NCBI GenBank assembly: GCA_033977485.1
Contig: CM066988.1
Coordinates: 55,117,649 to 55,181,648 of the forward strand
Length of the DNA stretch: 64,000 nucleotides
Direction of reading: 5' to 3'
Source: Hydrangea macrophylla
Taxonomy: Eukaryota; Streptophyta; Magnoliopsida; Cornales; Hydrangeaceae
Below, one piece after another: positions 1-12,374 of this stretch. The position numbers and the translations under genes are program-made. A model generated the notes under the pieces. It saw nothing but the letters and a program-made list of their open reading frames with translations. It was not told the DNA's origin and made no database searches. Every line of letters starts with the position of its first letter. Position 1 is the first letter of the stretch.

Positions 1-1
1 T

Positions 2-1831
2 ATTCCATTACCACGTCGTAGTGGGAGGATAATCAAAACTCGTGTAGATCCTGAACCAACCATTAACACGCAGGTTCCTGAACCAGTACAACGTGTAGAT
101 AATGGTGTATTAAGTTCAGAATCTTCACAACAAAATGTCAGTGATACACAGACACGGGTTGTGCCTCGTCGTAGTGGGAGGGATATTATTCAACCTGACC
201 GGTGTATGTTCTTGGGAGAGTCTTATGACCAGGTCCCTGATGAACAAGGTACCGACCCCTGTAACTACAATGAAGCACTCCAAGATAAAGATGCAGATCT
301 TTGGCAAACGGCTATGAAATCTGAAATGGAGTCTATGTACTCCAATCAAGTCTGGGATCTTGTAGAACCACCCAATGAAATAAAACCCATTAGATGTAAG
401 TGGATCTATAAGAAGAAGAGAGGAGCAGACAGCAAGGTGGAAACCTTTAAAGCAAGGCTTGTTGCGAAAGGGTTCACTCAAAAAGAGGGAATTGATTATG
501 AGGAAACCTTTTCGCCGGTGGCCATGCTAAAGTCTATCCAGATTCTCTTATCCATTGCTGCACATTTCGATTATGAAATTTGGCAAATGGATGTCAAGAC
601 ATCATTTCTAAATGGGAATCTTGACGAGTTCATCTATATGATGCAACCAGACGGGTTCATTGCGAAGGGCCAAGAACACATGTTGTGCAAGCTTAAGAAG
701 TCCATTTATGGACTTAAGCAGGCATCTAGGTCTTGGAATATCCGCTTTGATCAAGCAGTCAAGTCTTTTGGTTTTGATCAATGTGCGGATGAATCTTATG
801 TGTACAAGAAACATGATGGAAGAGTGGTGGTGTTCTTAGTACTACATGTGGATGATATCTTGCTAATTGGAAACGATGTGGGGGTATTATCTTCTATAAG
901 GGTATGGTTGTCCAGTCAATTCGATATGAAGGACTTGGGAGAAGCCGGTCACATCCTAGGGATCAAGCTTATGCGAGATCACAAGAATAGGATGTTGAGC
1001 TTGTCACAAGGCACTTATATTGACAATATTCTTGCAAGGTTTAGCATGCAAGATTCCAAGAAGGGATTCCTTCCTTTCAGACACGGAATTACTCTATCGA
1101 AGGATCAGTGTTCTAAGACACCTGATGAGATAGAGAAGATGAAGGCAGTTCCTTATGCCTCGGCAGTAGGAAGCCTAATGTATGCTATGCTATGTACTAG
1201 ACCTAACATCTGCTTTGTTGTTGGCATGGTTAGTAGATATCAGTCTAATCCAGGGCAAGAACATTGGACTGCGATGAAAAATATTCTCAAGTACCTGAAA
1301 AGGACTCGAGACTATATGTTAGTTTACCAAGCAGACAGTCTTGTACCCATTGGGTGCACAGATTCTGATTTCATGTCAGATAGGGATTCCAGAAAGTCTA
1401 CCTCAGGATATGTGTTTACCCTAGGAGGTGGAGCCATTACTTGGAGGAGTATCAAGCAGTCATGTATTGCTGATTCCACCATGGAAGCCGAGTATGTGGC
1501 TGCTTCGGAAGCCACTAAGGAGGCCGTTTGGCTTAGAAACTTCCTTATGGATCTAAGAGTAGTACCTACGGTACAATCGACTATTACCCTTTATTGCGAT
1601 AATAGCGGAGCGGTTGCTAACTCAAAGGAACCAAGGACCCATAAGAAGGGAAAACACATTGAGCGTAAGTATCACCTGAAACAAGAGATCGTGCAAAGAA
1701 GTGATGTTGAAGTGACCAAGATAGCATCAGCAAATAACCTGGCAGATCCTTTCACCAAGAGCTTACCGGCTAAGACTTTTGACAGTCATGTAGATGGGAT
1801 AGGAGTGAGGTGTGTCGCATCATGGCTTTGA
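2..1831 (+). CDS. Ty1/copia polyprotein, C-terminal part (RT and RNase H)
   Basis: The frame is open from base 2 to a TGA at 1829-1831, about 609 residues with no internal stop; the true start is outside the window. Two copies of a PRRSGR motif (near bases 11 and 164) mark the linker after integrase. RT shows KARLVAKGF, the KTSFLNG block, and the catalytic Asp pair in LHVDDILL (about 842-865), where His replaces the usual Tyr. RNase H shows [20 protein letters not shown] and a terminal NLADPFTK. The protein would copy element RNA into cDNA in cytoplasmic particles. The intact frame suggests a fairly recent insertion, but activity cannot be judged without the 5' half. Confidence 0.92.
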   Translation: MPLPRRSGRIIKTRVDPEPTINTQVPEPVQRVDNGVLSSESSQQNVSDTQTRVVPRRSGRDIIQPDRCMFLGESYDQVPDEQGTDPCNYNEALQDKDADLWQTAMKSEMESMYSNQVWDLVEPPNEIKPIRCKWIYKKKRGADSKVETFKARLVAKGFTQKEGIDYEETFSPVAMLKSIQILLSIAAHFDYEIWQMDVKTSFLNGNLDEFIYMMQPDGFIAKGQEHMLCKLKKSIYGLKQASRSWNIRFDQAVKSFGFDQCADESYVYKKHDGRVVVFLVLHVDDILLIGNDVGVLSSIRVWLSSQFDMKDLGEAGHILGIKLMRDHKNRMLSLSQGTYIDNILARFSMQDSKKGFLPFRHGITLSKDQCSKTPDEIEKMKAVPYASAVGSLMYAMLCTRPNICFVVGMVSRYQSNPGQEHWTAMKNILKYLKRTRDYMLVYQADSLVPIGCTDSDFMSDRDSRKSTSGYVFTLGGGAITWRSIKQSCIADSTMEAEYVAASEATKEAVWLRNFLMDLRVVPTVQSTITLYCDNSGAVANSKEPRTHKKGKHIERKYHLKQEIVQRSDVEVTKIASANNLADPFTKSLPAKTFDSHVDGIGVRCVASWL

Positions 1832-1846
1832 GTCTAAGTGGGAGAT

Positions 1847-3167
1847 TGTTAGGGATATATACTAAAAGCATTGCTTTATGTAGTTGATTTATTATTCATT
1901 TAATAAAATCAGTTAATCCATTTTTTTAATGAGAATCTGTGTGGGCAATGTTTGTATTATATTATTTATTTAATATTATGCATGTATGTCTCTCATTCTA
2001 TATAGTAGGTGGTTTGGTGTGTAGAGTTCGGCTTACACACGGAAGATCAGGCCATCAGATATTATAGAATGTAAGATTTTGGTTTACAATCTTAGATGGG
2101 ATTGGACACACCATCTGTAGGACTGCAGCATGGTGTTGTAGTAGGTTTGTCTTGACTACGAAAAACGGTATAGTTTTAACTCACTATGCTGGTACACTTT
2201 GTGTATTAAACGGGACTGACTTGGGGTAATTATCTTTATACTGACTTATAAGATAATTAATACCTCATGGCTATTATGAGTGCTTATGCTCTAAATCCTA
2301 AGTTAATTTGTAGACACGTACATTTGACATTTACACTTTGATCCCTAAAAGGGTGAGATCCTTAAATGGGTCAATATCTCATTGGATTGGGTGGCAATAT
2401 TAATTGTGTGGTGAATATTAATTAATGATGGAATCCATGTCTCAATTTTGGGATTGATGATATCCCCTTGAGAAAGATTATAAGTTTTGATTATGTCAAA
2501 CCCTGCAGGTAGATTTTGTATCCGACATATCAGATAAGTTAAGCAGAGGATCTCAAGGAATTTTAAGAAATTAATTAAATATGATTGTCAGTAATTATAT
2601 TTAATTAATGGATATCTGTAATCTTAACGTGGAAAGATAATAAGTATTTAATAACATGGAGCTCGAAATATATTTTTGAGATAAGGGTAGGAGTGCAATT
2701 ATAATTCTTTAGTGGTATGAATTATAATTTATGAAATAGGAATCTGATTCAGTTTGAATTAGGGTTTCCTAATTCCATAAGGAAGCATATTCCTTATTGA
2801 CTTCTTATGGTCCCTATCGTAGCCTATATATGCTGCTTTGACTCTCTCCTCAGCTAGCATTTTTCTATATAGAGAATTATAACTCGGAATAGAAAAGAGA
2901 GCGTAAAAGAGGGAGAGCAGAAAACAGAAAGGATTTCGAAAGAGCCCACACTTAGTTCGATATTCTGGCAGCAAAGGAATACGGTAGAAGATCATGAGCT
3001 GTTATCGAGCCCGTGTTCTCGATCCATCTACTACAGTAATCCGTTTTAGCAGTTTAAGGTAACCCTAGTTCCGCCCTTGTAGGGTTATTGTAGTTTTCAC
3101 GTAATTTTTTTTGCAGTATCAACTTATACGCACTGTCAATGGATTCTGGGAACGCAGTTTCCTAACA
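1847..3167 (+). repeat. 3' LTR of the Ty1/copia element
   Basis: The LTR is bounded by perfect 7-bp inverted termini, TGTTAGG at 1847-1853 and CCTAACA at 3161-3167, directly after the purine tract and 15 bp past the pol stop. Its length is 1,321 bp. A TATA-like CCTATATATG lies near 2823-2832, so transcription would start about 30 bp later. No gene is seen inside. Confidence 0.85.
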
Positions 3168-3826
3168 AAAATAACAATGATATATGTAATGCAGACCACG
3201 GCGTGCTTGTTAAGAAACTAAACTAAAACCGAAAGACTTAATGAAAGTCAGAAAGAACAAGCATAAACTAAAATAACAAAACAAAGAAAGACTCAATCTA
3301 AAAGAGACCTAAGAGAGCAAACAGAAAGGATAAAAAAATAACTGACTAGGTCTGGGAGAAAGAAGGTAAGAAACAGAGAAAAACACACAAAAAAAACCCC
3401 TCATGCGAGAGACCTTCGCGCGCGCGAGTCCCTCCACGAGGCAAATCTGAGACTATTTTCAAGGTTAATAAAAAAAATTTCTAAGTCAGCAGATCGCGCG
3501 GGCGGGCCGCTCGGGCAATTGGCCCTCGCGCACGTGATTTGAGGCCCAACATGAATCTAAGGCTATATATAAAATTTTGAAAAATTATTCTCTAAGGTAA
3601 AATCTCATGCGCGTGATATGTCTTTTTTCTATTTTTTTATTCCTTTCAATGTAAAAAAGTTCAAAATAAATTGACCCCGACCCCCAAACCTGTCCAAAAC
3701 AACCAAAACAGACTCAAAATGACCCAAAAGTGTACAAAAATGAGAAAACAGAATGATAAAAGCTTAGGTTGCCTCCCAAGAAGCGCTGACTTTTACGTCT
3801 TCAGCTAGATCATTCTAGCTCAAGAC
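3168..3826 (-). other. Non-coding 3' region of the Athila-lineage remnant
   Basis: This stretch is AT-rich and has no believable gene. It carries a GC-rich patch (about 3487-3535) with CGCGCGGGCGGGCCGCTC, which nearly repeats a motif in the element's own LTR at about 24,860. It also holds alternating CG near 3417-3428. Confidence 0.6.
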
Positions 3827-5307
3827 TCATGGAGGCCGTAACTCGGACTTTGTACCCTTCAAGGCAGTAGGGAGACTCCGATGGAAAGCAGAAATAATGT
3901 CATTATTTGTAAACTCAATCAATGGTTTTCCCTGATCATGTTCAAATCGATTTCTCACCTTCCGAGTAAATTCATCATTAGGATCCAGGTTATTAGGATT
4001 TTTCTGTTCATTGTGCATAATCTCCTTCCATATATTCTTGTTTATTATGTTATTGGGTTCATTAGCTTGTCTAACTCCACACTCTACCACATATGGGTAA
4101 TCGTCATCATTGGGAGGTTGGTCAATAGCGTTAAAAACATTTAATTTTAGGTTAATGTTCTCAAACAACACTTTCATTACCCTCGTTTGATAGTTGACAA
4201 GCGCGTTAGCGGTTGCTAAGAATGGACGACCAAGAATGAGAGGAGTGTGTTTCTTAGCATCTATCATCGATTCAGTGTCAAAGACCATGAAATCGACAGG
4301 ATAATAACATTTATCAACTTTTACCAAGACGTCCTCGACGATTCTTCTAGGGATTTTAACAGAACGATCCGCTAATTGTATGGTAGCGGTCGTGGGATTA
4401 AGTTCACCCAATCCTAGTTGTTTGTAAACCATATAAGGTAAGAGATTAACACTTGCTCCTAAGTCGAGGAGAGCCCGATGAATGATAGTGTCACCTATGA
4501 CGCATGATATCATTGGTGTACTTGGATCCTCATACTTCGAAGGAGCATGTTGGAAGATTGAACTTACTTTTTCGTGAGGAAGACCTTTTTCAGAGTATGA
4601 CTATGTAACTTGCGCTTTTGAGTGCACAAGTCTTTTAGACATTTAGCATAAGCAGGAATTTGTTTTATAGCGTCGAGGAATGGAATATTGATTTTAACTT
4701 GCTTAAATACCTCGAGTATATCTTCGATTTTTGCCCCTTTCTTTGAAAACTGTGATGGTTCCTCAATGTTTGGTGGGAAAGGCAATTTCAAAACATAATT
4801 AGTTGGGACCAGCTCATTTTCTTTCTTAATTTGACTCGTGTCCTCACCTTTCTCTTGAATTGAGCTCATGTTCATGTCTTTCTCACTCTCATTTGAAATT
4901 TCAACAACTTCCTCTTCTCTAATAGTCATCCTAGTCGAGACAGCGTTAACTTGCTCACTTAAACCCCCATTCTCGTATTGTCCCTTAGGGTTTTAAATAG
5001 TTTGACTAGGCAACTTACCCTCATTTTGACGACTCACCGTATTAGCTAGTTGTCCTAATTGGGACTCATGCTTCGCAATGGATTGTGTGTGTGAGTGTAC
5101 TACTTGTGCTTGTGCTTGCACTTGCATTTTGATAGTCTTAAGGGACTCCAACACCTTTGCCTCAAAAGCGCTATCCCTTGGAGGGTTAGGATTAGGAGCG
5201 GGGTGTTGGCATTGACTCTGTTGAAATTGGGGTCGGTAAGTGTTAGAAAAATTAGTCATCATAGGATTATAACTATTCCGTGGGATTTGTTGAATAGCGT
5301 GTATATG
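3827..5307 (-). pseudogene. Athila-lineage gag C-terminus and aspartic protease (decayed)
   Basis: Reading leftward on the minus strand there is a gag tail (5307 to 4993), a linker with FKQVKINIPFLDAIKQIPAY (within 4929-4564), then a retropepsin (4513-3827). The protease shows [13 protein letters not shown], with the catalytic Asp in a D-L-G-A form, and ILGRPFLATANA. The linker and protease closely match the same regions of the Athila polyprotein at 38,500-39,060. Stops and a frameshift around 4514-4563 break the frame. After protease, about 100 further residues end at an own stop, with no RT. The gag N-terminus lies 15 kb to the right, separated by the Tat-like insertion. Confidence 0.8.
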
Positions 5308-8300
5308 TGTGGACACGTAGAATCTGGGAATCCACCCCCGTTTTCCTTCCCAGGGTTTCGGAATTGATTTTCCTTTGTTTTGAAATTGATTGAAAAAGGA
5401 AAAGAAAAATGAAGGTTTGTTGAAAACAGATACAGAGTTGCCACTTGGTCTTTAGGGAACCAAGAAACCCAATTTGACTCACCCAAATGGATAAAGGGCA
5501 CCGGCCCTTCATAACCAAAGAACTTGGTTCGGGGTTTTGGTACGAGAAAGGAAGGAGCCTTTGCCACGACTAAAACACCCTCAACTTGCCCCGTCTCTCG
5601 ACGGGCCTCAATTGGCATCCAAATAATCATCTTATACTATGTTTGGTTCGACAATTAATACTATGATAGTATATTACATCACATCAGAAACTTGAAATGG
5701 AAGATCTAAAGATAAGATATCATTCATAAGATCTAAGCCAAGTATCACACAATTCAAAGTGAAAGATCACACAAACAAACCTAGGAAAAAAATGTCTAAT
5801 CATATATCAAGTAATAAAGTTTTCCTAATTGAATTGTTCTTGAAACAAATTAATCAAAGAAATTAAAATTTTACTTAGCAAGCTAATATGATGCATGTTA
5901 ATCTTTGAGAAAAGAAGATCTCTCAATCCCCGGGACAGATGAGAAAGGAAGTTTTTGATCGAGAGGGAGCATGAACGTGTGACCAAGTTTATTCCTTATA
6001 ATCTTCTTAGATTAGGAGTCACAAAAACCCCAAACCTTGCATGGATGCAATGTATGGTCTTATAATGTGCAAAGGTTGTACAGTGTTTGTGTACATGAAT
6101 TTTCTAAAGTGACTTAGAAGTCTAAAATATGAATGAATGCATGGAAGAAATCATTATGGGATAAGTATAAATGTAGTATGGACCACTTCCTAAGATATGA
6201 ACTAATTTGGAGCGCATGTGAGTAGCAAAGAATGAAAGTAAAAGTATGCTTGCTGTGAATAGTGGATAGAACAGTGGACTGATCTTGTGAAAATGGAAAA
6301 GTGAGGTTAGATGTGTTTTAATGCATGATTTTTTTTATGGAGATCATCCTTATTGAGTCTAGAACACATATCAAAAAACCAATCTACAATAACTATTACC
6401 GATTGAGAGAAATCATATAAACAATAGAGGTTACTCAGAAACAGAGTCCGTACTGTCGACTGAAATGAACAATCTTAGAACCGAAAACAAAACATCTAGA
6501 GGCCCATATTATACAAAAAGTTCCCTAAGACACTGAAGTTAAAGGAAAAAATGAGTTGGGACCACTCCTTCTGGAAAAGTTTTCTGAAAGACAAGTTGAA
6601 AGTCAACCTAGCTGCTATGACAGCAAAAGTAGAATATATGGAAGGAATGTTTGGGTCAAAATAGAACCCTTCCAAATGTTTCCAAGTCAAACCAAAAATC
6701 ACGGGTGTTCTCTAATGGGTTAGGAAGACTTTCCAAGTGATCTTGCATCCATACATTGAGTATTGAACTAAGATAATATTTTAAAGTTGAAGAACTCACT
6801 GTTTTGAAGATTTCTTGAGAAAATAAGGTTTATTTCTTGGAATCCAAATATTGGGGGTTTTAGAGGGGTTTTGAAATGGAGATTATAACCTCTTGGAATA
6901 TAAACATCAAACTCAAGTAAAAAACTTCTAAGATTGTTGGAGATATTTGTTTTCATTTGAGCATAACTTCAAGAATACTTTGGAAGTATTGAAGATTTAA
7001 TCATCATCTATCAAACATGTTTTTGAGGTTAAGAGCTACTATCCATAAGGATTCACTCACCTCAAACTTCATGTCATCACTTAGATGATGATGAACTAGT
7101 AAGTAATCAAAGAAAAATCAAGAAGAAATGGGGGAAGAAGAGATGAATATATATAAACAAGCAAGTAAATAGCAATCGATAGATGATAATTAATGTGATA
7201 TTGGACTTATAGCTTAGTGTTTCACTCATAGATATTGACATTTGGACATCTTAAGAATGCTCAAGAATGGTGATTGGGGGGGGGGGGGGGTATTTGAATG
7301 TGAAGTATATGAGAGATAATGGAAGAAAACAAGATTAGAACTCACTTTCTTATAGAAAATCAGTGGGAGAAGCTTCCTTTCTCTCTTCTAAACCTATCTC
7401 TATCTCTCTTTCTCTCTACAACTTTCTCAAGCTTTGCACTTGGTCCCCCAAAATGAAAAGCAAAGGGAGGTTTATATAGGCCAATTTGGGGTGGTATGGG
7501 ATTTAGAAAGTGTTCCCATTGGTCCCAAACATCTATGAACAAGAAACTAGTCGTTTTGGCTTTCAAGTATTCAATTTGGACCCCCAAAATAAATTACAAA
7601 AATGGATTCTGTGGGGGTTGAGTGCCACTGCGGCACTGTCCATGTGACACCACAAAAGTGGCCCGATACCGCCATTGCACTACTCCTCAGACGCCCAGAA
7701 AATGCTGGTTAGGCCCCCAGAGGTTCCAGTATTCGCGAAAAGGCCCTATTTCGTTTGAAATTCACAGAAAATGCATACGAACTCCAATTTGAGCTTGTGT
7801 TATATCGTTGGAAAGGTAATGGAGTCTAATTTTTATCAAAAAAATAGTTTGGAGCTAGGTCACCTTGAAAAGTTTTGCGGTATTTGCGATAAAAGCTGAT
7901 TTGATCGTCTTTTTCACCCTAGGAATTCATAGTCAATTCGTTTTGAATCCAGAATTTATGTGTGACATACCATTGGAAAGATATTGACCTCTAGTATCCA
8001 TGAAAAATGTTTGAAAAATGACACGCTCGAGGTTCAAAGTCAACTTTTAGGTCAAATCGATCAAACTTGGGATCTCCAAGAAGTTCTGGGAACCTCTGGA
8101 AGCTCCCAGGAGCTGACGTTTTTGTTCGATTTTTTAAAAAAATTCATTTTAATACTTTTCACATGATCTAGTATGATCTTGGAACTTTTTGGAGAATTTG
8201 GACGATTTTGGTCAAACCCTGGTCAAACCTAGTCAAACTTGGGTCAAACTGGTCAACGGGGACTTTCTGGGAACTTTCGGGACTTCTGGGGGTCTCTGGG

Positions 8301-8548
8301 AGCTGACGATTTCATCTGATTTTGCTTCAAAACTCATTTTCAGTTCTTTTTTTATGACGTAGCATGTTTCAAAAACTTTCGGTCCAAATTTGGGAGTGTT
8401 TGAGCTTTCAGGGGCATTTTGGTCATTTTGAGCATTTTGAGAGATAGAACTAACTTTCAGGAGTCCTTTTTGAGTCTTTTCGGATCATTGTGAACCACCA
8501 AGCTATGGGTCTCCTAAATCTGATAGCCGACAAAATGGGGTGTCTACA
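5308..8548 (-). repeat. 3' LTR of the Tat/Ogre-like element
   Basis: This 3,241-bp copy matches 16,993-20,270 along its length. In element sense it starts TGTAGACAC and ends GTGTCCACA, an imperfect inverted terminus. A minus-strand TATA box, CCTATATAAA, lies at 7471-7480. A run of G (about 7267-7280) and a cluster of W-box cores (8211-8256) are inside. Small open frames here are noise. Confidence 0.88.
8211..8256 (-). promoter_or_regulatory. Phased W-box cluster in U3 of the Tat-like 3' LTR
   Basis: Five TTGAC[C/T] cores on the minus strand (plus-strand GTCAA starting at 8211, 8222, 8232, 8243, 8252) are spaced 11, 10, 11 and 9 bp, close to one helical turn. Two more lie at 8039 and 8051. 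TTGAC[C/T] is the recognition core of plant WRKY factors. The cluster lies about 740 bp upstream of the LTR TATA box. Function is inferred. Confidence 0.5.
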
Positions 8549-8562
8549 GTTTGCCCCTCTTT
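8549..8562 (-). other. Polypurine tract of the Tat-like element
   Basis: On the minus strand AAAGAGGGGCAAAC directly precedes the 3' LTR start TGTAGACAC. It is the expected plus-strand primer site. Near copies of its core recur in the array at 12,375-12,605. Confidence 0.75.
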
Positions 8563-9284
8563 GGCATGAAGTTACGAAGCAACGCATGTCGCAAGTGAGT
8601 GCCAAAGCTTTTAAGAGACAGGTCTTTTTGGAGGCTATAAATTTAGGATAAAAGCGTTGCAAAGATGCAATGATGAAAAACATGATACTGAAAGGTCAGT
8701 GTTGGTCGCGCTCTACGTGAGCTGCCTACGTATCCCAAGGGGAATCAGACCAGGACGTAGTTCAGGGCACAAAGGAACAAATCACATATGCAGAACAAGA
8801 CAGGCAGATACTATGCTATGCAGATGATATACAATGCATGGATGTGATATGAACTATGTACTGAGTCCTGTTGTGATCCTATTATGACTATGGTGTATTT
8901 GCCTGCTTTAACGAGTTTTATGCATGCTCTTTATGGTGCCGATGATCCTAGCATGAACTAGTGCTGTAGGGTATGCCACTCCAAGTGGGCTTGTGTTGTG
9001 CTAGTGTTTCTGACTACGATGCAGTGGCCGAACGATCTGAAAAGACTCTGAGTTTCAGGGCAAACTTATCAAATTACAAGAAGTGTGGTATACGAGCAAA
9101 TAGAATCAGATGTGGGGTCCTTGAGGATGACAATTAAAGATAACCGACCGACATGGAAGTCTTGGATACCAAGCGATGGATGAGGATGTCAAGATAGGCA
9201 ACAGGAGAGGGATTTCCCGATAAGAGAGAAAGCTCACGATAGCTAAGGAAGATTATGGTTTATTTGTGAGGAAGCACACGATAA
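8563..9284 (-). other. Tat-like element 3' region without genes
   Basis: Non-coding sequence next to the polypurine tract. It includes one copy of a CTGCCTACGTATCCC motif (about 8721-8735) that reappears as a repeat at 12,805-13,070. No gene is supported. Confidence 0.6.
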
Positions 9285-10300
9285 TTGATAGATAGGTGAG
9301 GGGGCTCACTATTTGGATAAATGAGTGAGGAAGCTCACGATGAGTGAGGAAGCTCACGATAAGTGAGAAAGCTCACAATTTTGGACAAAGGAGAGAGGAA
9401 GCTCACGATAAGTGATGAAGCTCACAATTTAGAAAAAGGAGTGGGAAAGCTCATAATAAGTGAGAAAGCTCACGATTTTGGACAAAAGGGTGAGGAAGCT
9501 CACGATAGGTGAGAAAGCTCACAATTTTGGATAAAGGAATGAGGAAGCTCACGATAAGTGAGAAAGCTCACGATAAGTAAGAAAGCTCATGATAACTGAT
9601 GGGTAGGTGAGAGAGCAATATTTTTTTGGATAAAGGAGTGAGGAAGCTCACAATTAGTGAAAAATCTCACAATTTTGGATAAAGGAGTAAGGAAGCTCAC
9701 TATAAGTGAGAAAGCTCATGATTTTGGACAAAGGAGTAAGGAAGCTCACGATAAGTGAAGAAGCTGATGATTTCGGACAAAGGAGTGAGGAAGCTCACGA
9801 TAAGTGAGAAAGCTCATGATTTTGGATAAAGGAGTGAGGAAGCTCACGATAAGTGAGGAAGCTCACGATTTTGGACAAAGGAGCAAGGAAGCTCACGATA
9901 AGTGAGAAAGCTCACAATTTTGGACAAAGGAGTGATAAAGCTCACGATAAGTGAAGAAGCTCACAATAACCGATGGGTAGGTGAGATGGCTCACAATTTT
10001 GGATAAAGGAGCAAGGAAGCTCACAATAAGTGAGAAAGCTCATGATTTTGGACAAAGGAGTGAAGAAGCTTAAGATAAATGAGAAAGCTCACGATTTTGG
10101 ACAAAGGAGTGAGGAAGCTCATGATAAGTGAAGAAGCTCAGGATTTTGGACAAAGGAGTGAGGAAGCTCACAATAAGTGATGAAAGCTCATAATTTTGGA
10201 CAAAGGAGTGAGGAAGCTCACGATAAGCGAGGAAGCTCACGATTTTGGATAAAGGAGTGAGAAAGTTCACGATAAGGGAAGAAGCTTACAATAACCAACG
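9285..10300. repeat. Tandem array, about 49-bp unit, about 18 copies
   Basis: Each unit has the form GAGTGAGGAAGCTCACGAT, then AAGTGAGAAAGCTCACGATT, then TTGGACAAAG, with substitutions and some truncated units. CTCAC and GTGAG inside each unit are self-complementary, so units can form small hairpins. Open frames here are repeat artefacts. Such arrays are known in the 3' region of Tat-lineage elements. Confidence 0.85.
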
Positions 10301-10724
10301 GACATGGAGCCTTGGATTGTAAATAGATAATGCTTGCCCTAGGATTCAGGTCTTTTGACTGTGGGCGGTGTTTTTCAATCGTTGGCCGGTTCTTGCGGTG
10401 ATCAATCCGGAAAGCCGGTTCGGGTTTCCCGGAGTTGATTTTCTCTATTTTCTTCTACTGGGGATGGTACTGGATTCTCTGAGAATCTCTCTTAACTATT
10501 TTTAATTCTTGACCCAGAACCAGGATTTAATTCTGAATCTCTCACGGTTGATCAAATTTTGCAATGGTCGGTCTGAAAAGCCTATTCAGGCCTCCAAGAT
10601 GATTGACGGACGTGGAAGCACTAATGATGGACATGGAATCCCTAAGATTATTGACGGATGTGTAAGTCCCAAATATCAAAGAGTAGACGGGGTAGCCCGA
10701 GATAACTGATGGACGCAAAAGTTC
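10301..10724. other. Non-coding spacer between arrays
   Basis: No gene, RNA or repeat is recognised here; it links two tandem arrays of the Tat-like element. Confidence 0.5.
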
Positions 10725-10930
10725 TACCTCAATCCAGAGGGTCTATAATGAAAGATTTGCCTCAATTTAGAGGGCTGACTACAACAAATTTGCCTCAAAC
10801 TAGAGGGCTGACAATGAAGGATTTGCCTCAATCTAGAGGGCTGATGACAACAGATTTTCCTTAATCTAGAGGGCTGACAATGAAGGATTTGCCTCAATCT
10901 AGAGGGCTGGCAATAAAAGAATTTCCTCGA
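10725..10930. repeat. Tandem array, about 34-bp unit, about 6 copies
   Basis: Repeated units contain TTGCCTCAATCTAGAGGGCT followed by GACAATGAAGGA or GACAACAGA variants. The array lies in the repeat-rich 3' part of the Tat-like element. Confidence 0.8.
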
Positions 10931-10954
10931 TCTAGAAGGGACGATGAACATGAC

Positions 10955-11545
10955 ATATTTTGAATGAGAGCGACTATGGATTAACGAACTGACGATGTAT
11001 AAATCAAGATGACGAGTCGACAGTGGACTACTATGACTGTCATGGATTGAACTGACGATGTATGAATCGAGATGACGAGTCGACAATGAACTACTGTGAC
11101 TATCATGGATTAAACCAATGATGTACAAATCGAGATGACGAGTCAAAAGTGAACTACTGTGACTATCATGGATTGAACTGACAATGTACGAATTGAGATG
11201 ACAAGTCGATAGTGAACTACTGTGACTGTCACAGATTGGATCAATGGTTGGACTAATCATGATCAGAAGGAATGACGATGTACGAATCGAGATGATAAGT
11301 CGACAATGAACTACTATGATTGTCATGGATTGGATCAACGGTTGGACTAACCGTGATTAGAAGGAATGATGATGCACGAATTGAGATGACAAGTCAATAG
11401 TGAACTACTGTGACTGTCATAGATTGGATCAATGGTTGGACTAACCATAATCAGAAGGAATGACGATGTACGAATCGAGATGATAAGTCGACAGTGAACT
11501 ACTGTAACTGTCATGGATTGAACCGATGATGTACTAATCGATAAG
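10955..11545. repeat. Tandem array, about 63-bp unit with longer variants
   Basis: About eight units carry TGTGACTGTCATGGATTG, then a GATGTACGAATCGAGATGA core, then AGTCGACAGTGAACTAC. Some units hold an extra GGTTGGACTAACC-containing segment, giving a higher-order length near 110-130 bp. A 204-codon minus-strand open frame across this array is a by-product of the repeats. Confidence 0.8.
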
Positions 11546-11689
11546 CCTGTTGGGGATAAAATTGAATCTACTGAGGATGAAGCAAATCTACTGGATAAGA
11601 TGTACTCTGCTAGGGAAGAAGGCAATATGCCCGCTGATGGGAGTAAAGGCATGATTCTATTCATAGATGATCTGTAGCGGCTATGGATT

Positions 11690-11885
11690 TGACATTGATG
11701 GAGGATGATGATCAATAGCCACTCATGGACTTAAATTACATGGATGAGGAAAGATGATCAATAGCCACTCATGGACTTATGTTGCATGGATAAAGGAAGA
11801 TCAACAACCACTCATGGACTTATGTTGCATGAACGAAGAAAGATGATCAATAGCCACTCATGGACTTATGCTGCTAGGAGATGAT
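11690..11885. repeat. Tandem array, about 50-bp unit, about 4 copies
   Basis: Units share GATCAATAGCCACTCATGG and ACTTATGTTGCATGGA. Part of the Tat-like repeat region. Confidence 0.75.
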
Positions 11886-12374
11886 GGTTAACTTTCGGCG
11901 GCTTGGAAAGGGATGAAAGTTTGGGCACTTCTCATACTGACGTCTTGATTGGTGCAGTGATAGTGTTTGGTTCTCCTGCTTGCATTGTCCTTAGAATGCT
12001 CTTAAAAATTTTATAATTTAATTTTAAAATATTCATTATTAGTCACTGTTGACTTACGCATTTGAGACTACGACAGACTCAAAGACTGACAGACATCGAC
12101 GCACAAACGAGGGCGACACATTTGACACCAAATTGGAAGAAGCTCAACTTGCCAAGATTTGATGTGCATTTTTCATATATGATACCATTTCACTCCTCAT
12201 CTTAACATGGTAGCACTTTGCTAGTAAATCTAATTTTTGAAAATTCCTCCCTATTGTTCAAGTCAATTCTCTACTTTTCCCAGGATGTGCTTTGAATTAG
12301 TGCCTTATCTTATAGAATAAAAGATACTCCATTTAAAAAAATTTCAAAACAACTTGGTGACTTGAAAAATTGCC
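11886..12374. other. Non-coding spacer between arrays
   Basis: No coding or RNA gene is seen; sequence is unique at the scale that can be read by eye. Confidence 0.45.

Larger units (their letters stand above)
1..3167 (+). mobile_element. Ty1/copia LTR retrotransposon, 3' portion
   Basis: The window opens inside a copia element. In order it shows the linker before RT, RT, RNase H, a purine-rich tract (AAGTGGGAG, about 1836-1844) and a 3' LTR. The 5' LTR, gag and integrase lie beyond the left edge. The element sits inside the Athila-lineage remnant whose sequence resumes at 3168. The 5 bp after the LTR are AAAAT; the matching left copy of a target duplication cannot be checked. Confidence 0.9.

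Noticed and set aside
9285..10300. Possible CRISPR-like array
   Set aside because: Units are contiguous with no unique spacers, in a plant retroelement; it is an ordinary minisatellite.
10724..11338. 204-codon minus-strand open frame
   Set aside because: It lies wholly within tandem arrays; its repeated Ser/His-rich peptide mirrors the DNA repeat.
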